Source: PSRI01 sp041484195
GTDB lineage: Bacteria > Bacteroidota > Bacteroidia > Chitinophagales > Chitinophagaceae
Reading direction: 5' to 3'
Assembly (NCBI GenBank): GCA_041484195.1
Contig: JBGPHC010000017.1
Location: 1 to 64,000, forward strand
Length of the DNA: 64,000 nucleotides
Shown here: positions 35,401 through 43,479 of the stretch, one piece after another
Layout: the number at the start of each line of letters is the position of its first letter
Position numbering within the stretch: the stretch's first letter is position 1
The notes under the pieces: generated by a model
The model's database searches: none
What the model saw: the letters and a program-made list of their open reading frames with translations, nothing else
What the model was told of the DNA's origin: nothing
Program-made: the position numbers and the translations under genes

Positions 35401-35568
35401 AACCTGGCTTTGTTTGTTACCGGTACCAACCTGATAACGATTACAAAATACAAAGGATTCGATCCGGAGGTAAGTTCCTTTAATCAATCGCTTTTGCAAC
35501 AGGGAATTGATTATGGCGCTTATCCCACACAAAAATCCTGCACTTTTGGTTTATCCTGCAATTTCTAA
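32446..35568 (+). CDS. SusC-like TonB-dependent outer-membrane transporter
   Basis: A 1040-residue protein. Signal peptide to about residue 31 (FIFSQ), a carboxypeptidase-regulatory-like domain (about 33-105, KVTADNLPLEGATVSTKDG), then TonB-box-like NLEDVVVVGYG, a plug domain (VRIRGNNSLSGNNEPLYVVDG, IYGSRGANGVVLITTK) and a beta-barrel ending in Phe. These are the defining SusC features. With SusD it forms a lidded channel importing glycan fragments. The locus places rhamnose-containing oligosaccharides as the probable cargo. The SusD gene follows 20 bases later. Confidence 0.92.
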   Translation: MKKNMLNPLLPGKKICLVILSVLISSFIFSQGKITVKGKVTADNLPLEGATVSTKDGSRATTTDVLGQFSLSVNKGDSLFVSFVGYEQYSFVANAKEVNILLNARGGTNLEDVVVVGYGAQSKRNLASSSVKVSAKDFKNAIVNTVDQALQGRAAGVQVVTTSGEPGAQAVVRIRGNNSLSGNNEPLYVVDGFPMPPYSEASTNFDGSYSLNGLYGINPNDIENIEVLKDAAATAIYGSRGANGVVLITTKTGKRGEGRIELVNKISTGGISKPIKMMSGKDYAEIVNEFYTLVNFPPPFGNIDTISTNSNWFDAVTRKSFMEDISMNVSGGSAKSTYYLSGNYLKERGVLLASDNSRGSLRANLNNEVNKWYTIKAAISFVRQTTNRAVTSQHGWPSSGGLLEDIRQAPTIPLDYLGYNSAGIPGYVNYWFGNPIVESKSRTDILKNDFSIINIENWFSLTKDLKLVVNLGANHNLSRRQVFLDANTVEGNNTNGVGSNSTSNTYSYNTNAYLVLDKQFNSIHRLNLTLGGEYNNQIVELLNTTSTGFAIPYFGINNIGSAQTQQIGSYKETRRLQSAFFRANYAFKGKYILNISTRMDGASPFAENKKYGLFPAVAAAWNMGQEDFMKNVKFISNPKIRASYGITGSQAIPPYSSLAQYNNAFYQIGAGSIITTVIYPSTLGNENLSWERTSQYNVGLDVNAWKNRITIILDYYNKRTTDLLQPRVLPSQTGYSTITDNYGTMQNKGFELGVQANIIQNKNVQFATRFNITKNRNILINLGDQKGSAYVSTGGNLQDGVTGILTPGQEVGQFYGYRVTGLAQAKDFQNGQPLYPFPGPISAQFPGTLKFQDLDGNGKIDANDRQILGNSSPDFTFGWTNIFSWKRLAVSMFITGSVGNDVLDLSRFYFNNGIINYYGVVFNQSADWFKNRWTPANPHNDTRYPGIQFNMAVNDITSSMIENGSYMRLKTLTLSYNFPQVKFVKNLALFVTGTNLITITKYKGFDPEVSSFNQSLLQQGIDYGAYPTQKSCTFGLSCNF

Positions 35569-35588
35569 ATTGGAACAAAACATTCTAT

Positions 35589-37178
35589 ATGAGAATAAAA
35601 ATATTACTACCCATTTCATTTGTACTGGCCTTCGGAATGGGATCGTGCAAAAAAAATCTTGAAGAAAAGCCTTTTTCTTCTCTTTCACCGGCGAGTGCAT
35701 TTGCCAATGAAACCGCTTTGAAGGAAACGACTCTGGGGGTTTATCAAAGTTGGACATCAACTCCCTTTTTTGATGTCTTCGATCGCTTTATTTTGGCAGA
35801 GTGCGGTCATCGCTATGCTACAGCAGGCATATACGACGACGCGTTCTTTTATCCTTATTATAATTTTGCCGAATCGCCAACTGATGATGCAGCGGCCTCC
35901 GTATGGGGCAGGTACTATATTACAATTGCAAGAGCGAATTCCGTAATTGCCAACGCCGTCAAAGCTGTACCCGACACTACTATCGCCAGTATTTATATAG
36001 CAGAAGCAAGATTTAACCGTGCGTATGCTTACTTCAATCTTGTGAGGGATTTTGGTGGGGTACCCCTCGTCAATGTAGAAATTACATCACTGGCACAATC
36101 TGATGCAATCTATGCCCCTAATGCATCGGTACAGGAGACTTATGATTTTATTGTGGAGGACCTGCAATTTGCTGAGAGTCATCTGCCGGCTACCTGGTCG
36201 GGTGATGATTTGGGCCGAATATCAGCCGGCGCAGCCAAAGCCCTGTTGGGAAAAGTATACCTCACGATGGCAGGCTTGCCCTTAAATAATGTGCCTTGTT
36301 TTCAGAAGGCCGTTGATAAATTAAATGAAGTTGTCGGTCCGGCCGGTGAAGCCATGTATAATTTTGGGTTGCTGCCTAATTTCTCCGATATTTTTTCCAT
36401 CAGTAACAAACGAAATAAGGAAGTCGTTTTTTCTTTCAGTTACTTTTATAGCTCTGCAAGCCCGGATGGGAGCCTGTATCCTTTTTTCCTTTTCCCGGTA
36501 GGATTGGTGGACGGAGATGAACAGACAAGATTCGGGTATACTCCTGAATTCTATAATCTATTTGAAAATAATGATACGCGGAGGGATTTTACCGTCGTAA
36601 ACCGCTACATGTTTACAGGAAATGCGAATATCGGAGCCGTGGCCGGAGATAGCATTATCTACGATGCAACAACCCATCATTACATAATACAAAGAACAGG
36701 AGAAATCTTCGGCAATAGCAATATATTTACGGGGATGGCCTATGGCAAACTTGCCAGGGTGGCTCGTCCTCCGGGCTCTATACCCTGGGGATACAGCACT
36801 GATCTTATTGAACTTCGATATGCTGATGTATTGCTTTGCCTCGCAGAAGCGCTCAATGAAACCGGAAAAACTTCAGATGCCCTTATTCTTTTGAATAGAG
36901 TAAGAGCCCGTGCGCAAGCTTCCGCATACTCACTGGGAAGCCAAGACCAACTTCGGGATGAAATTAGAAATGAGCGCCGCCTCGAACTTACAGGTGAGTT
37001 TACAACAGTATATGATATACGAAGGTGGGGCACCCTGCAAAGCGAGATTGCGGCTATGACACCTTTGCAAATAATCAATAACGCTTTAAATCCATATTCG
37101 CCAAAACTTGAGCTTTATCCCATCCCTCAAACACAACTGGACGCAAATCCTAACTTAATACAGAACCCCGGATGGTAG
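35589..37178 (+). CDS. SusD-like surface glycan-binding lipoprotein
   Basis: A 529-residue lipoprotein with signal peptide and lipobox Cys20 (FGMGSC). The N-terminal region with KETTLGVYQSW, the TPR-like helical segment around AEARFNRAYAYFNLVRDFGGVPLV, and the C-terminal RYADVLLCLAEALNETG and RNERRLELTGEFTTVYDIRRWG are classic SusD/RagB features. It is anchored in the outer membrane and caps the SusC channel, binding the glycan. It lies 20 bases after susC and 31 bases before the amidohydrolase gene, supporting a four-gene transcript. Confidence 0.92.
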   Translation: MRIKILLPISFVLAFGMGSCKKNLEEKPFSSLSPASAFANETALKETTLGVYQSWTSTPFFDVFDRFILAECGHRYATAGIYDDAFFYPYYNFAESPTDDAAASVWGRYYITIARANSVIANAVKAVPDTTIASIYIAEARFNRAYAYFNLVRDFGGVPLVNVEITSLAQSDAIYAPNASVQETYDFIVEDLQFAESHLPATWSGDDLGRISAGAAKALLGKVYLTMAGLPLNNVPCFQKAVDKLNEVVGPAGEAMYNFGLLPNFSDIFSISNKRNKEVVFSFSYFYSSASPDGSLYPFFLFPVGLVDGDEQTRFGYTPEFYNLFENNDTRRDFTVVNRYMFTGNANIGAVAGDSIIYDATTHHYIIQRTGEIFGNSNIFTGMAYGKLARVARPPGSIPWGYSTDLIELRYADVLLCLAEALNETGKTSDALILLNRVRARAQASAYSLGSQDQLRDEIRNERRLELTGEFTTVYDIRRWGTLQSEIAAMTPLQIINNALNPYSPKLELYPIPQTQLDANPNLIQNPGW

Positions 37179-37209
37179 TATTGTAATGTGATAAATAGAT
37201 GGAAAACTC

Positions 37210-38703
37210 ATGAAAGAAATTGGTTTGAACGATATTAAGCGCCGGAAATTTATCAGTGGCTCTGCTTTAATAATGGGTGGGATTCTTTCGCCGGTACCCT
37301 TGCTGTTTGGTGCATCGGCATTAGATGGGAAAGATTCCGAAGACCAGGGCAGCTTGAATAATGATCACCAGCCAACTGAGTTGGATATTCATGCCATACC
37401 AAACTTTTGCAGTCATGAACATTGGGGTAGTATAGATGCTATTGGAGCAGCGCCAGAGCAGGATGGTTTTCGATGTGACACTACTGCCGGTGCACGTCCC
37501 GGTCGTGCTACCTCCATTTGGGATCTTGTTTTAGACCCCTATGTAAGCGGATGGATGTCTGATATCGGTCTTGATCCGAATGCTTTAGCTATTGCCGCGG
37601 GCCATCCGTCGCAACTGGATTGGTGGGAAGCTTCCCCACAAGCTGCCCTGAAAGGATTCAAATCAACCTTCAGATCTTCCATGATGACAGGGGGCTTTCA
37701 ATGCACTCGGCGGGGCATATTAAAATTATACGGTAATGATATTGGGAGATTCGAATTGCAGGATTGGAGGGAGGCAGATATGGCTATCCGGAAACGGTAT
37801 TCGCATATTTTCTCCTGGTACCAGGAAGCCATGAGGACAGCCCATTTTTCGGAATTGATCCGACCGGTGCATCCTGAATACTATGTTCAGGAAGAATCGC
37901 AGGAGTCCAGCCGGCAGGAGCATTCATTTACACATACCATTCTTCGTATTGATCCATTTTTGGACCTGTGGCGAAAAAAGAGCCCGCGGCGCGATGCGCT
38001 TTCAAAAATTGCTCAAATAGAACCCGGGGATGCACAAAGCTGGCGCGAATTCATCAAAAGGATATTTGACCTCGCTGCAAAAAACCATACGGCAGGCATA
38101 AAACAATTGCAGGCGTACAGGCGATCGCTGGATTATCAGTATAGAACCGACGCAGAAGTCACTTTTCGGGGCGAATTGAATGAAAGCGACATTACCTGCT
38201 TCCAGGATTGGGTGATGCACGAATGTTGTAAGCAGGCCCATGAACGTAACTGGGTTCACCAGGTTCACGTGGGTACGAATAATATAGCTCATTCAAGCCC
38301 CTTGCCATTGGAGGCTTTAGCGAACCGGTATCCTCAAATGAATATTGTTATGATACATTGCTGGCCTTTTTTAAAGGAGGCTGGATGGTTGGCAAAGGCG
38401 GTGCGTAATATGCATATTGATACTTGTTGGTTACCAGTTTTGAACCCGGCATTTTTACGCGAAGCTTTGACCATGTGGCTTAATTATGTACCGGTACACA
38501 AAATTATGTTGGCTCATGATAGCACGCATGTGGAAATGGCTACAGGGTCTTCCCTTTTCACCCGTGAAATTCTAACCGACACGCTGCTATATCAGCAAAA
38601 GACCTTACGACTGCCTGTCGCTGAACTTCGCAGGTATGCTGCCGATATGTTGCACAACAACGCGGTGCGCCTTTATAAAATCGGCACTGAATTCAACGCT
38701 TGA
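37210..38703 (+). CDS. exported amidohydrolase-family protein (uronate isomerase-like fold)
   Basis: A 497-residue protein whose N-terminus, RRKFISGSALIMGGILS, is a twin-arginine-like signal, suggesting export of a folded metalloprotein. Metal-site motifs of the amidohydrolase superfamily are visible: SHEHWG near residue 70, QVHVGTNN, MIHCWPF and a late LAHDSTH. It is longer than most family-2 amidohydrolases and its C-terminal half resembles Amidohydro_2 decarboxylase/hydrolase members. The reaction is unknown. It directly follows SusD in the PUL and precedes the CehA-like gene by 27 bases, so both probably act on the imported or surface-bound glycan or a substituent of it. Confidence 0.75.
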   Translation: MKEIGLNDIKRRKFISGSALIMGGILSPVPLLFGASALDGKDSEDQGSLNNDHQPTELDIHAIPNFCSHEHWGSIDAIGAAPEQDGFRCDTTAGARPGRATSIWDLVLDPYVSGWMSDIGLDPNALAIAAGHPSQLDWWEASPQAALKGFKSTFRSSMMTGGFQCTRRGILKLYGNDIGRFELQDWREADMAIRKRYSHIFSWYQEAMRTAHFSELIRPVHPEYYVQEESQESSRQEHSFTHTILRIDPFLDLWRKKSPRRDALSKIAQIEPGDAQSWREFIKRIFDLAAKNHTAGIKQLQAYRRSLDYQYRTDAEVTFRGELNESDITCFQDWVMHECCKQAHERNWVHQVHVGTNNIAHSSPLPLEALANRYPQMNIVMIHCWPFLKEAGWLAKAVRNMHIDTCWLPVLNPAFLREALTMWLNYVPVHKIMLAHDSTHVEMATGSSLFTREILTDTLLYQQKTLRLPVAELRRYAADMLHNNAVRLYKIGTEFNA

Positions 38704-38730
38704 GGGGAAATAAATCGTAACTTCAAAAAA

Positions 38731-41052
38731 ATGCGTAAATCTCATATTATTTTGGTTTCTAAATTCCATAAAAAAATTACTTTCTGTTTAGTGATCCTGT
38801 TACTTATACTTCAGCGGGCTGAAATACGAGCGCAGTCCCTGCCAGCATTACAACCTTTCATATTTCAGACAAAGCAGCTTTTAGAATCTCTTGATTTTCT
38901 CGGTACACCAATTGCGGTTAACGATAAATCAAAATTGCAGGATGCCATTAATAAGAACGACACATTAAATACCATTACCGACATCGAGGATATTCTGGAT
39001 AAGTATTGTCTTTTCAATGTTGAAATCAATCCGGAAAGCCGCGTTTATGCAGTTCAGGGAGCCGCAAAACCGGAGCTCTGGCAAAATGGATGGCAAACAT
39101 TCCTGATCAAGATTGAAAACCAGGCAGGGATTACTGCAAAACTCCAGGTACTAAGCCCGCAGGCAAAGGAAACCTTCGGTGTTTTTGGAGACGTTCGGGT
39201 TAATAATTTTACTCAGGGTGTACCGGCTAAAGTTACCGCCAAGGATGTTACGGATCGCTGGATGGATATGAATCTTTATACCAAACAACCTATGAAGCAG
39301 GAGCTCAGTTCTATGGAAGTAGAATATTTTATTATTCAGCTATATAGCCGGGATGCTGGTAAACGAAAAGCCCGTTTTAATTTTAGTGCCGGAGAGGCAA
39401 CAGAAGATCTTGGCTTCAGAAATGCAGTCGATATTCTTTTTAATTGCCGGCAATCTGCCAAATTGATTTTCCATGTGCTGGATGAAAATGGAAAACCAAC
39501 GACTGCTTCTTTTATTATTAGAGATAAACAAGGTCATATATACCCTTCACAAGCCAAACGGCTGGCGCCGGATTTCTATTTTCAGCAACAGGTATACAGG
39601 AAAGATGGTGAACAAATGGCATTGCCGGAAGGGAAGTACACGTTTGAATACACACGAGGGCCCGAATATTTAGTCAAAACAAAAACAATTAATGTAACCG
39701 GAGGACCGCCTCCATCTTTGAATTTCGCTTTGGAAAGATGGATTGACCCTTCAAAACTGGGTTGGTATTCGGGCGATCACCATATTCATGCTGCCGGTTG
39801 CCGTCATTACGAAACACCTTCGGAAGGCGTCAATCCTGCTGATATGATACGTCATCTTTTTGGCGAAGCGGTTAATGTCGGCTGTATTCTCACCTGGGGG
39901 CCGGGTTATGATTACCAGAAACAATTTTTTGAAGGGAAAGATAATTCATTGTCTACGGCCACTAACCTGATGCATTATGATCTGGAAATTTCAGGATTCC
40001 CTTCAAGCCATGCAGGGCATTTGGTTTTGCTTCGACTAAAAGACCAGTACTACCCCGGCGCCAAGACCATTGAAGAATGGCCTACATGGACCATTCCGGT
40101 TCTAAAATGGGCAAAGGCCCAGGGCGCTATTACAGGGTATGCACATTCGGGCCTTGGTCTGGAAGTAAAAACGGATAAACTCCCCAATTACGAAATGCCG
40201 CAATTTGACGGCATTGGCGCAAACGAATACATAGTTGCTGTAACGCAGGATTTGGTTGATTTTATTTCGACAATGGATACTGCCCCGAACTGGGAACTGA
40301 ATATATGGTATCATACCCTGAATTGCGGCTATCGCACCAGGATTAGCGGGGAAACGGATTTTCCCTGTCTGAATGGTGATAATGTAGCGCATGGTCGCAG
40401 TTATGTCAAATTGAATGGATTACTGAATTTTAATGATTGGGTAGAGGGCGTTAAGCAAGGTCGCGCCTATGTATCCGATGGCAAGAGCCACCTTTTTAAC
40501 TTTAGTGTTAATGGAAAAGAGGTAGGTACCGGGGGAAGCGAGATCAGGTTAAACGGGGGTACTATTGTTCACGTATCTGCCAAAGTAGCTGCACGCTTAA
40601 ATGTGGAACCCGATACCACGGAAAAAAAATTGCAGTATGATCGGCAGAACATGTGGGAGCAGAGCCCTTTCTGGGATTTGGAAAGAGCAAGGATTGGTGA
40701 TACACGGGAAGTACTGGTAGAATTAATCGAGAATGGTGAAGTGATTGCAACAAAAGCGATTATTGCCGACGGCACGATACAGGACCTGAATTTTGATGTT
40801 GCCATTAAAAAAAGCAGTTGGTTGGCTATGAGGATTATGCCGTCATCGCATACGAACCCGATATTTGTTATCGTGGACAACAAGCCGATCCGCGCGTCGC
40901 GCCTTAGTGCGGAATGGTGTTTGAAAGCGGTGGACCAGTGCTGGAGTCAGAAGGCTAAACAGATTTCCGATTCCGAGCGTTCCGAGGCAGCAATGACATA
41001 TGAAGCTGCAAGAGAGGCCTACAGGAAAATAATAGCCGAATCCAATGAATAA
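38731..41052 (+). CDS. CehA/McbA-family secreted metallohydrolase
   Basis: A 773-residue protein with an N-terminal signal peptide (hydrophobic to about residue 34, ending RAQS). The middle carries the metal-binding motif GWYSGDHHIHAAG, with later His/Asp motifs such as GYAHSGLGLE, which place it in the PHP-like CehA/McbA family; that family includes carbaryl hydrolase, but most members are of unknown substrate. The N-terminal third is beta-rich and probably accessory. It is the last gene of the SusC/SusD/amidohydrolase unit and is convergent with the minus-strand deacetylase. Role in the rhamnose PUL, perhaps removal of an ester or amide-linked decoration, is inferred. Confidence 0.78.
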   Translation: MRKSHIILVSKFHKKITFCLVILLLILQRAEIRAQSLPALQPFIFQTKQLLESLDFLGTPIAVNDKSKLQDAINKNDTLNTITDIEDILDKYCLFNVEINPESRVYAVQGAAKPELWQNGWQTFLIKIENQAGITAKLQVLSPQAKETFGVFGDVRVNNFTQGVPAKVTAKDVTDRWMDMNLYTKQPMKQELSSMEVEYFIIQLYSRDAGKRKARFNFSAGEATEDLGFRNAVDILFNCRQSAKLIFHVLDENGKPTTASFIIRDKQGHIYPSQAKRLAPDFYFQQQVYRKDGEQMALPEGKYTFEYTRGPEYLVKTKTINVTGGPPPSLNFALERWIDPSKLGWYSGDHHIHAAGCRHYETPSEGVNPADMIRHLFGEAVNVGCILTWGPGYDYQKQFFEGKDNSLSTATNLMHYDLEISGFPSSHAGHLVLLRLKDQYYPGAKTIEEWPTWTIPVLKWAKAQGAITGYAHSGLGLEVKTDKLPNYEMPQFDGIGANEYIVAVTQDLVDFISTMDTAPNWELNIWYHTLNCGYRTRISGETDFPCLNGDNVAHGRSYVKLNGLLNFNDWVEGVKQGRAYVSDGKSHLFNFSVNGKEVGTGGSEIRLNGGTIVHVSAKVAARLNVEPDTTEKKLQYDRQNMWEQSPFWDLERARIGDTREVLVELIENGEVIATKAIIADGTIQDLNFDVAIKKSSWLAMRIMPSSHTNPIFVIVDNKPIRASRLSAEWCLKAVDQCWSQKAKQISDSERSEAAMTYEAAREAYRKIIAESNE

Positions 41053-41134
41053 TTACGATTGCTTTCAATTCCAACGAAGCAAAGTATAAAAGGGGTATGA
41101 AAGCGCAACATGCGAAGGCGATTCAATCTTCCTC

Positions 41135-42043
41135 CTATTCATTATTTTTTTTGCGCCTTTGAATCACACTCCAGGGGTCATTAGGATGGATATCAGGGTC
41201 AACATATCGACGAAGACCGCGTAAGGCAATTACATGAAATCCTCTTTTATGCAGGTATTCCATATAGGAACGGAATAGTTTAGGCTTGGTATTCACCCAG
41301 GGATGTTCGCGGTCCGGCACGCCGTGAAACTGTATGACGGCGATCTTTCCATCTCGCGCTTTTGCAACGGATTTTTTGAAGTCTTCAAGCGTCCAGGCCG
41401 GCAGGGCAATTCCTGCTGAAGGAATCAATAGAGGGTCATCAGCGCCTGGTTCATATCCAAACCCTCTTCCATCATCCCCTCCGCCATATTCAGGAATATT
41501 TCCCCGCCTGGCCCAAATAATACCTTCATCTTTTAGTATAGGTAAGGCATCGGCAAGAACAATATTGCCCGGGTATGCAAATGAAACCGGTTTTGGTATT
41601 CCGTATTGCTTACAGGCATCATTTATGACTTCGATTTGTTCTTTTAACTGATTTACAATCTCCGGGGTGATACTTAAATGGTCCTTAGTGTGGTTGCCAA
41701 TCTCAAATCCTTCTTTATTTAATATTGCGATCTGGTCCCATGTCAGATAGTCTGTTTTGTTTGTATTGAAATTGAATCCTTCAGTAATAAAAAATGTGGC
41801 CGAAAAACCATACTTTTTCAAAAGAGGTCTTACAAATGTATAATGTGATGCTACCGCATCATCAAAAGTCAGCACAACAAGCCTGTCCGGTATCTTTTCA
41901 AGAGAGTCAATACCTTGAATTTTATCCGGAGTACGGGAATATTGCCAACTCATTGCACGCTTGTTCGGGATATAGTTATTAGTAGTAAAAGATGTTATTA
42001 AAAATAAGACGAGTAGTGAAATTGGGAAGAATGACTTTTTCAT
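41135..42043 (-). CDS. NodB-type polysaccharide deacetylase
   Basis: A 302-residue exported protein with an N-terminal signal segment (about 7-20). The NodB homology domain is recognised by VVLTFDDAVASHY (metal/catalytic Asp-Asp) and EIGNHTKDHLS (the His-x4-His metal pair), then the later SFAYPGNIV and AVIQFHGVPD. These residues support a metal-dependent deacetylase that removes acetyl groups from polysaccharide. It is transcribed toward the PUL from the right, convergent with the CehA gene, and upstream of it lies the esterase-like gene, 92 bases away. Confidence 0.85.
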   Translation of the reverse strand: MKKSFFPISLLVLFLITSFTTNNYIPNKRAMSWQYSRTPDKIQGIDSLEKIPDRLVVLTFDDAVASHYTFVRPLLKKYGFSATFFITEGFNFNTNKTDYLTWDQIAILNKEGFEIGNHTKDHLSITPEIVNQLKEQIEVINDACKQYGIPKPVSFAYPGNIVLADALPILKDEGIIWARRGNIPEYGGGDDGRGFGYEPGADDPLLIPSAGIALPAWTLEDFKKSVAKARDGKIAVIQFHGVPDREHPWVNTKPKLFRSYMEYLHKRGFHVIALRGLRRYVDPDIHPNDPWSVIQRRKKNNE

Positions 42044-42135
42044 GCGTGAATATTTCTAAATTAGCGGGAATGAGATTTTTCATTTACGTAAATCGTTTTT
42101 CATATCCATTCTGCAACCACAACCATTCAGGGATT

Positions 42136-43071
42136 TCAATCTTTTTTAGCAATATAATCTATCCATCTGACACAAAGGTTCATCCATTGATCCTTGGGTA
42201 TGTTTAAAGCGAATCCGCCGTGTCCGCCGTATGGATATATATGTAGTTCGGCCGGCACATGGTGATCAAGCAAAGCCTTATAAAAAAGGAGGCAGTTGGC
42301 TACTTTCACTACTTTATCATCTGCGGAATGCAATATGAGTGCCGGCGAGGTCTGTTCTGTTACCTGCCACTCGTTTGAATAGAGCCTGATCAATTCTTCG
42401 GAAGGGTTATTACCTAAAAATTTCATTCGCGATTTGGCATTTCCCAGGCTGTCACTCATACTGATGACCGGGTAGACAAGTATCATAAAATTCGGGCGCA
42501 CAGAGATGTTTTCCTTGTTGGGGATAAGCAGCGAATTAAAATGGGTACCTGTAGTGGCGACAAGATGACCACCACCGGCAGAGAAGCCCATCATGCCTAT
42601 TTGGGCAGTATCAATATTCCATGATTTCCCATGCTCACGAAGTTTCTTGATGGCTTGTTGTGCATCTTTCAAAGGAGTCAGGTCTTCATGACCATAGATA
42701 TCGGCTTTCGGCAAGCGGTATTTCAAGATAAAAGCAGCTATTCCTTCTTTTACAAAATATTCAGCGATGGGATAGCCTTCTGTTCTTATCACGAGCGAAC
42801 TATATCCCCCGCCCGGACATATAATTACGGCAGCACCTGTTGCCTTTTTCTTATCAGGAAGATACATCGTAAGGGTAGGGGAATAGTCACCGGATATATT
42901 CCCGCTTGCATCTATTTTTTCTTTGTTTTTGTCTCCAGGATACAAGGATGAATCATATAATTGTATTTCCAGTTGACCAGCACAGGCATCACAAATGCAA
43001 AGCATGCCTATTGAAAGGAACGCCCTTGTTAAAAGCAGCAGGAATTTCTTATTCGTTGGCGGGGATGACAT
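42136..43071 (-). CDS. secreted alpha/beta hydrolase, carbohydrate esterase-like
   Basis: A 311-residue protein with a signal peptide (about residues 8-30). The alpha/beta-hydrolase core has the oxyanion region ICPGGGYSSL, nucleophile elbow GFSAGGGHLVA (Ser), acid region HSADDKVV (Asp) and final GGHGGFAL (His). This pattern matches the BD-FAE/xylan-esterase-like subfamily of lipolytic hydrolases common in PULs. It would remove acetyl or feruloyl esters from glycans. It lies upstream of the deacetylase gene on the same strand and divergent from the rhamnosidase gene. Confidence 0.82.
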   Translation of the reverse strand: MSSPPTNKKFLLLLTRAFLSIGMLCICDACAGQLEIQLYDSSLYPGDKNKEKIDASGNISGDYSPTLTMYLPDKKKATGAAVIICPGGGYSSLVIRTEGYPIAEYFVKEGIAAFILKYRLPKADIYGHEDLTPLKDAQQAIKKLREHGKSWNIDTAQIGMMGFSAGGGHLVATTGTHFNSLLIPNKENISVRPNFMILVYPVISMSDSLGNAKSRMKFLGNNPSEELIRLYSNEWQVTEQTSPALILHSADDKVVKVANCLLFYKALLDHHVPAELHIYPYGGHGGFALNIPKDQWMNLCVRWIDYIAKKD

Positions 43072-43479
43072 TTTCCGAATTTTACAATGGTGGATTTGAA
43101 TTCTAAAAGTGTTTTGGATAATTGGGTATAAATATAATTTAAGCAGGAAGAATAACTGTCATGCACTGTACGGCATGAGTCCGTAACCACGCTTCCCTGG
43201 GGTCTTGCTGGTTTCTGCTCAAATTCCGGCGATCCTGAACTAATAGAATGGCACTTATTCGGAGAGACTGACTGCAGCATCAAGGCCGCAAGAAAAATGA
43301 CTGTTTTCTTTCATTACATGGAGTCCAAACACACTTAAAGGAAAATGCCGGCTTTGATGCAAACGAGCCACATGAGTGAAGGATCTTCTGCAATCAGGTC
43401 AATACAGGATAGACGGCATCTTCATCATACCTATTTTTATTATCACTTTCTCAAAGCCATTATATTTAAAAAAAGCAAT
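43072..43479. other. intergenic region between esterase and rhamnosidase genes
   Basis: About 400 bases between divergent genes. A plus-strand frame opens at 43345 in line with the rhamnosidase gene but encodes an atypical hydrophilic leader before the true signal peptide at 43480, so I treat it as 5' untranslated sequence. Promoters for both genes must lie here; none is obvious. Confidence 0.4.

Noticed and set aside
43029..43283. 84-codon minus-strand frame next to the esterase gene
   Set aside because: It overlaps the esterase start and has no recognisable features.
43345..43479. 45-codon in-frame extension of the rhamnosidase gene
   Set aside because: It would bury the signal peptide behind an atypical leader; the ATG at 43480 gives a proper signal peptide.
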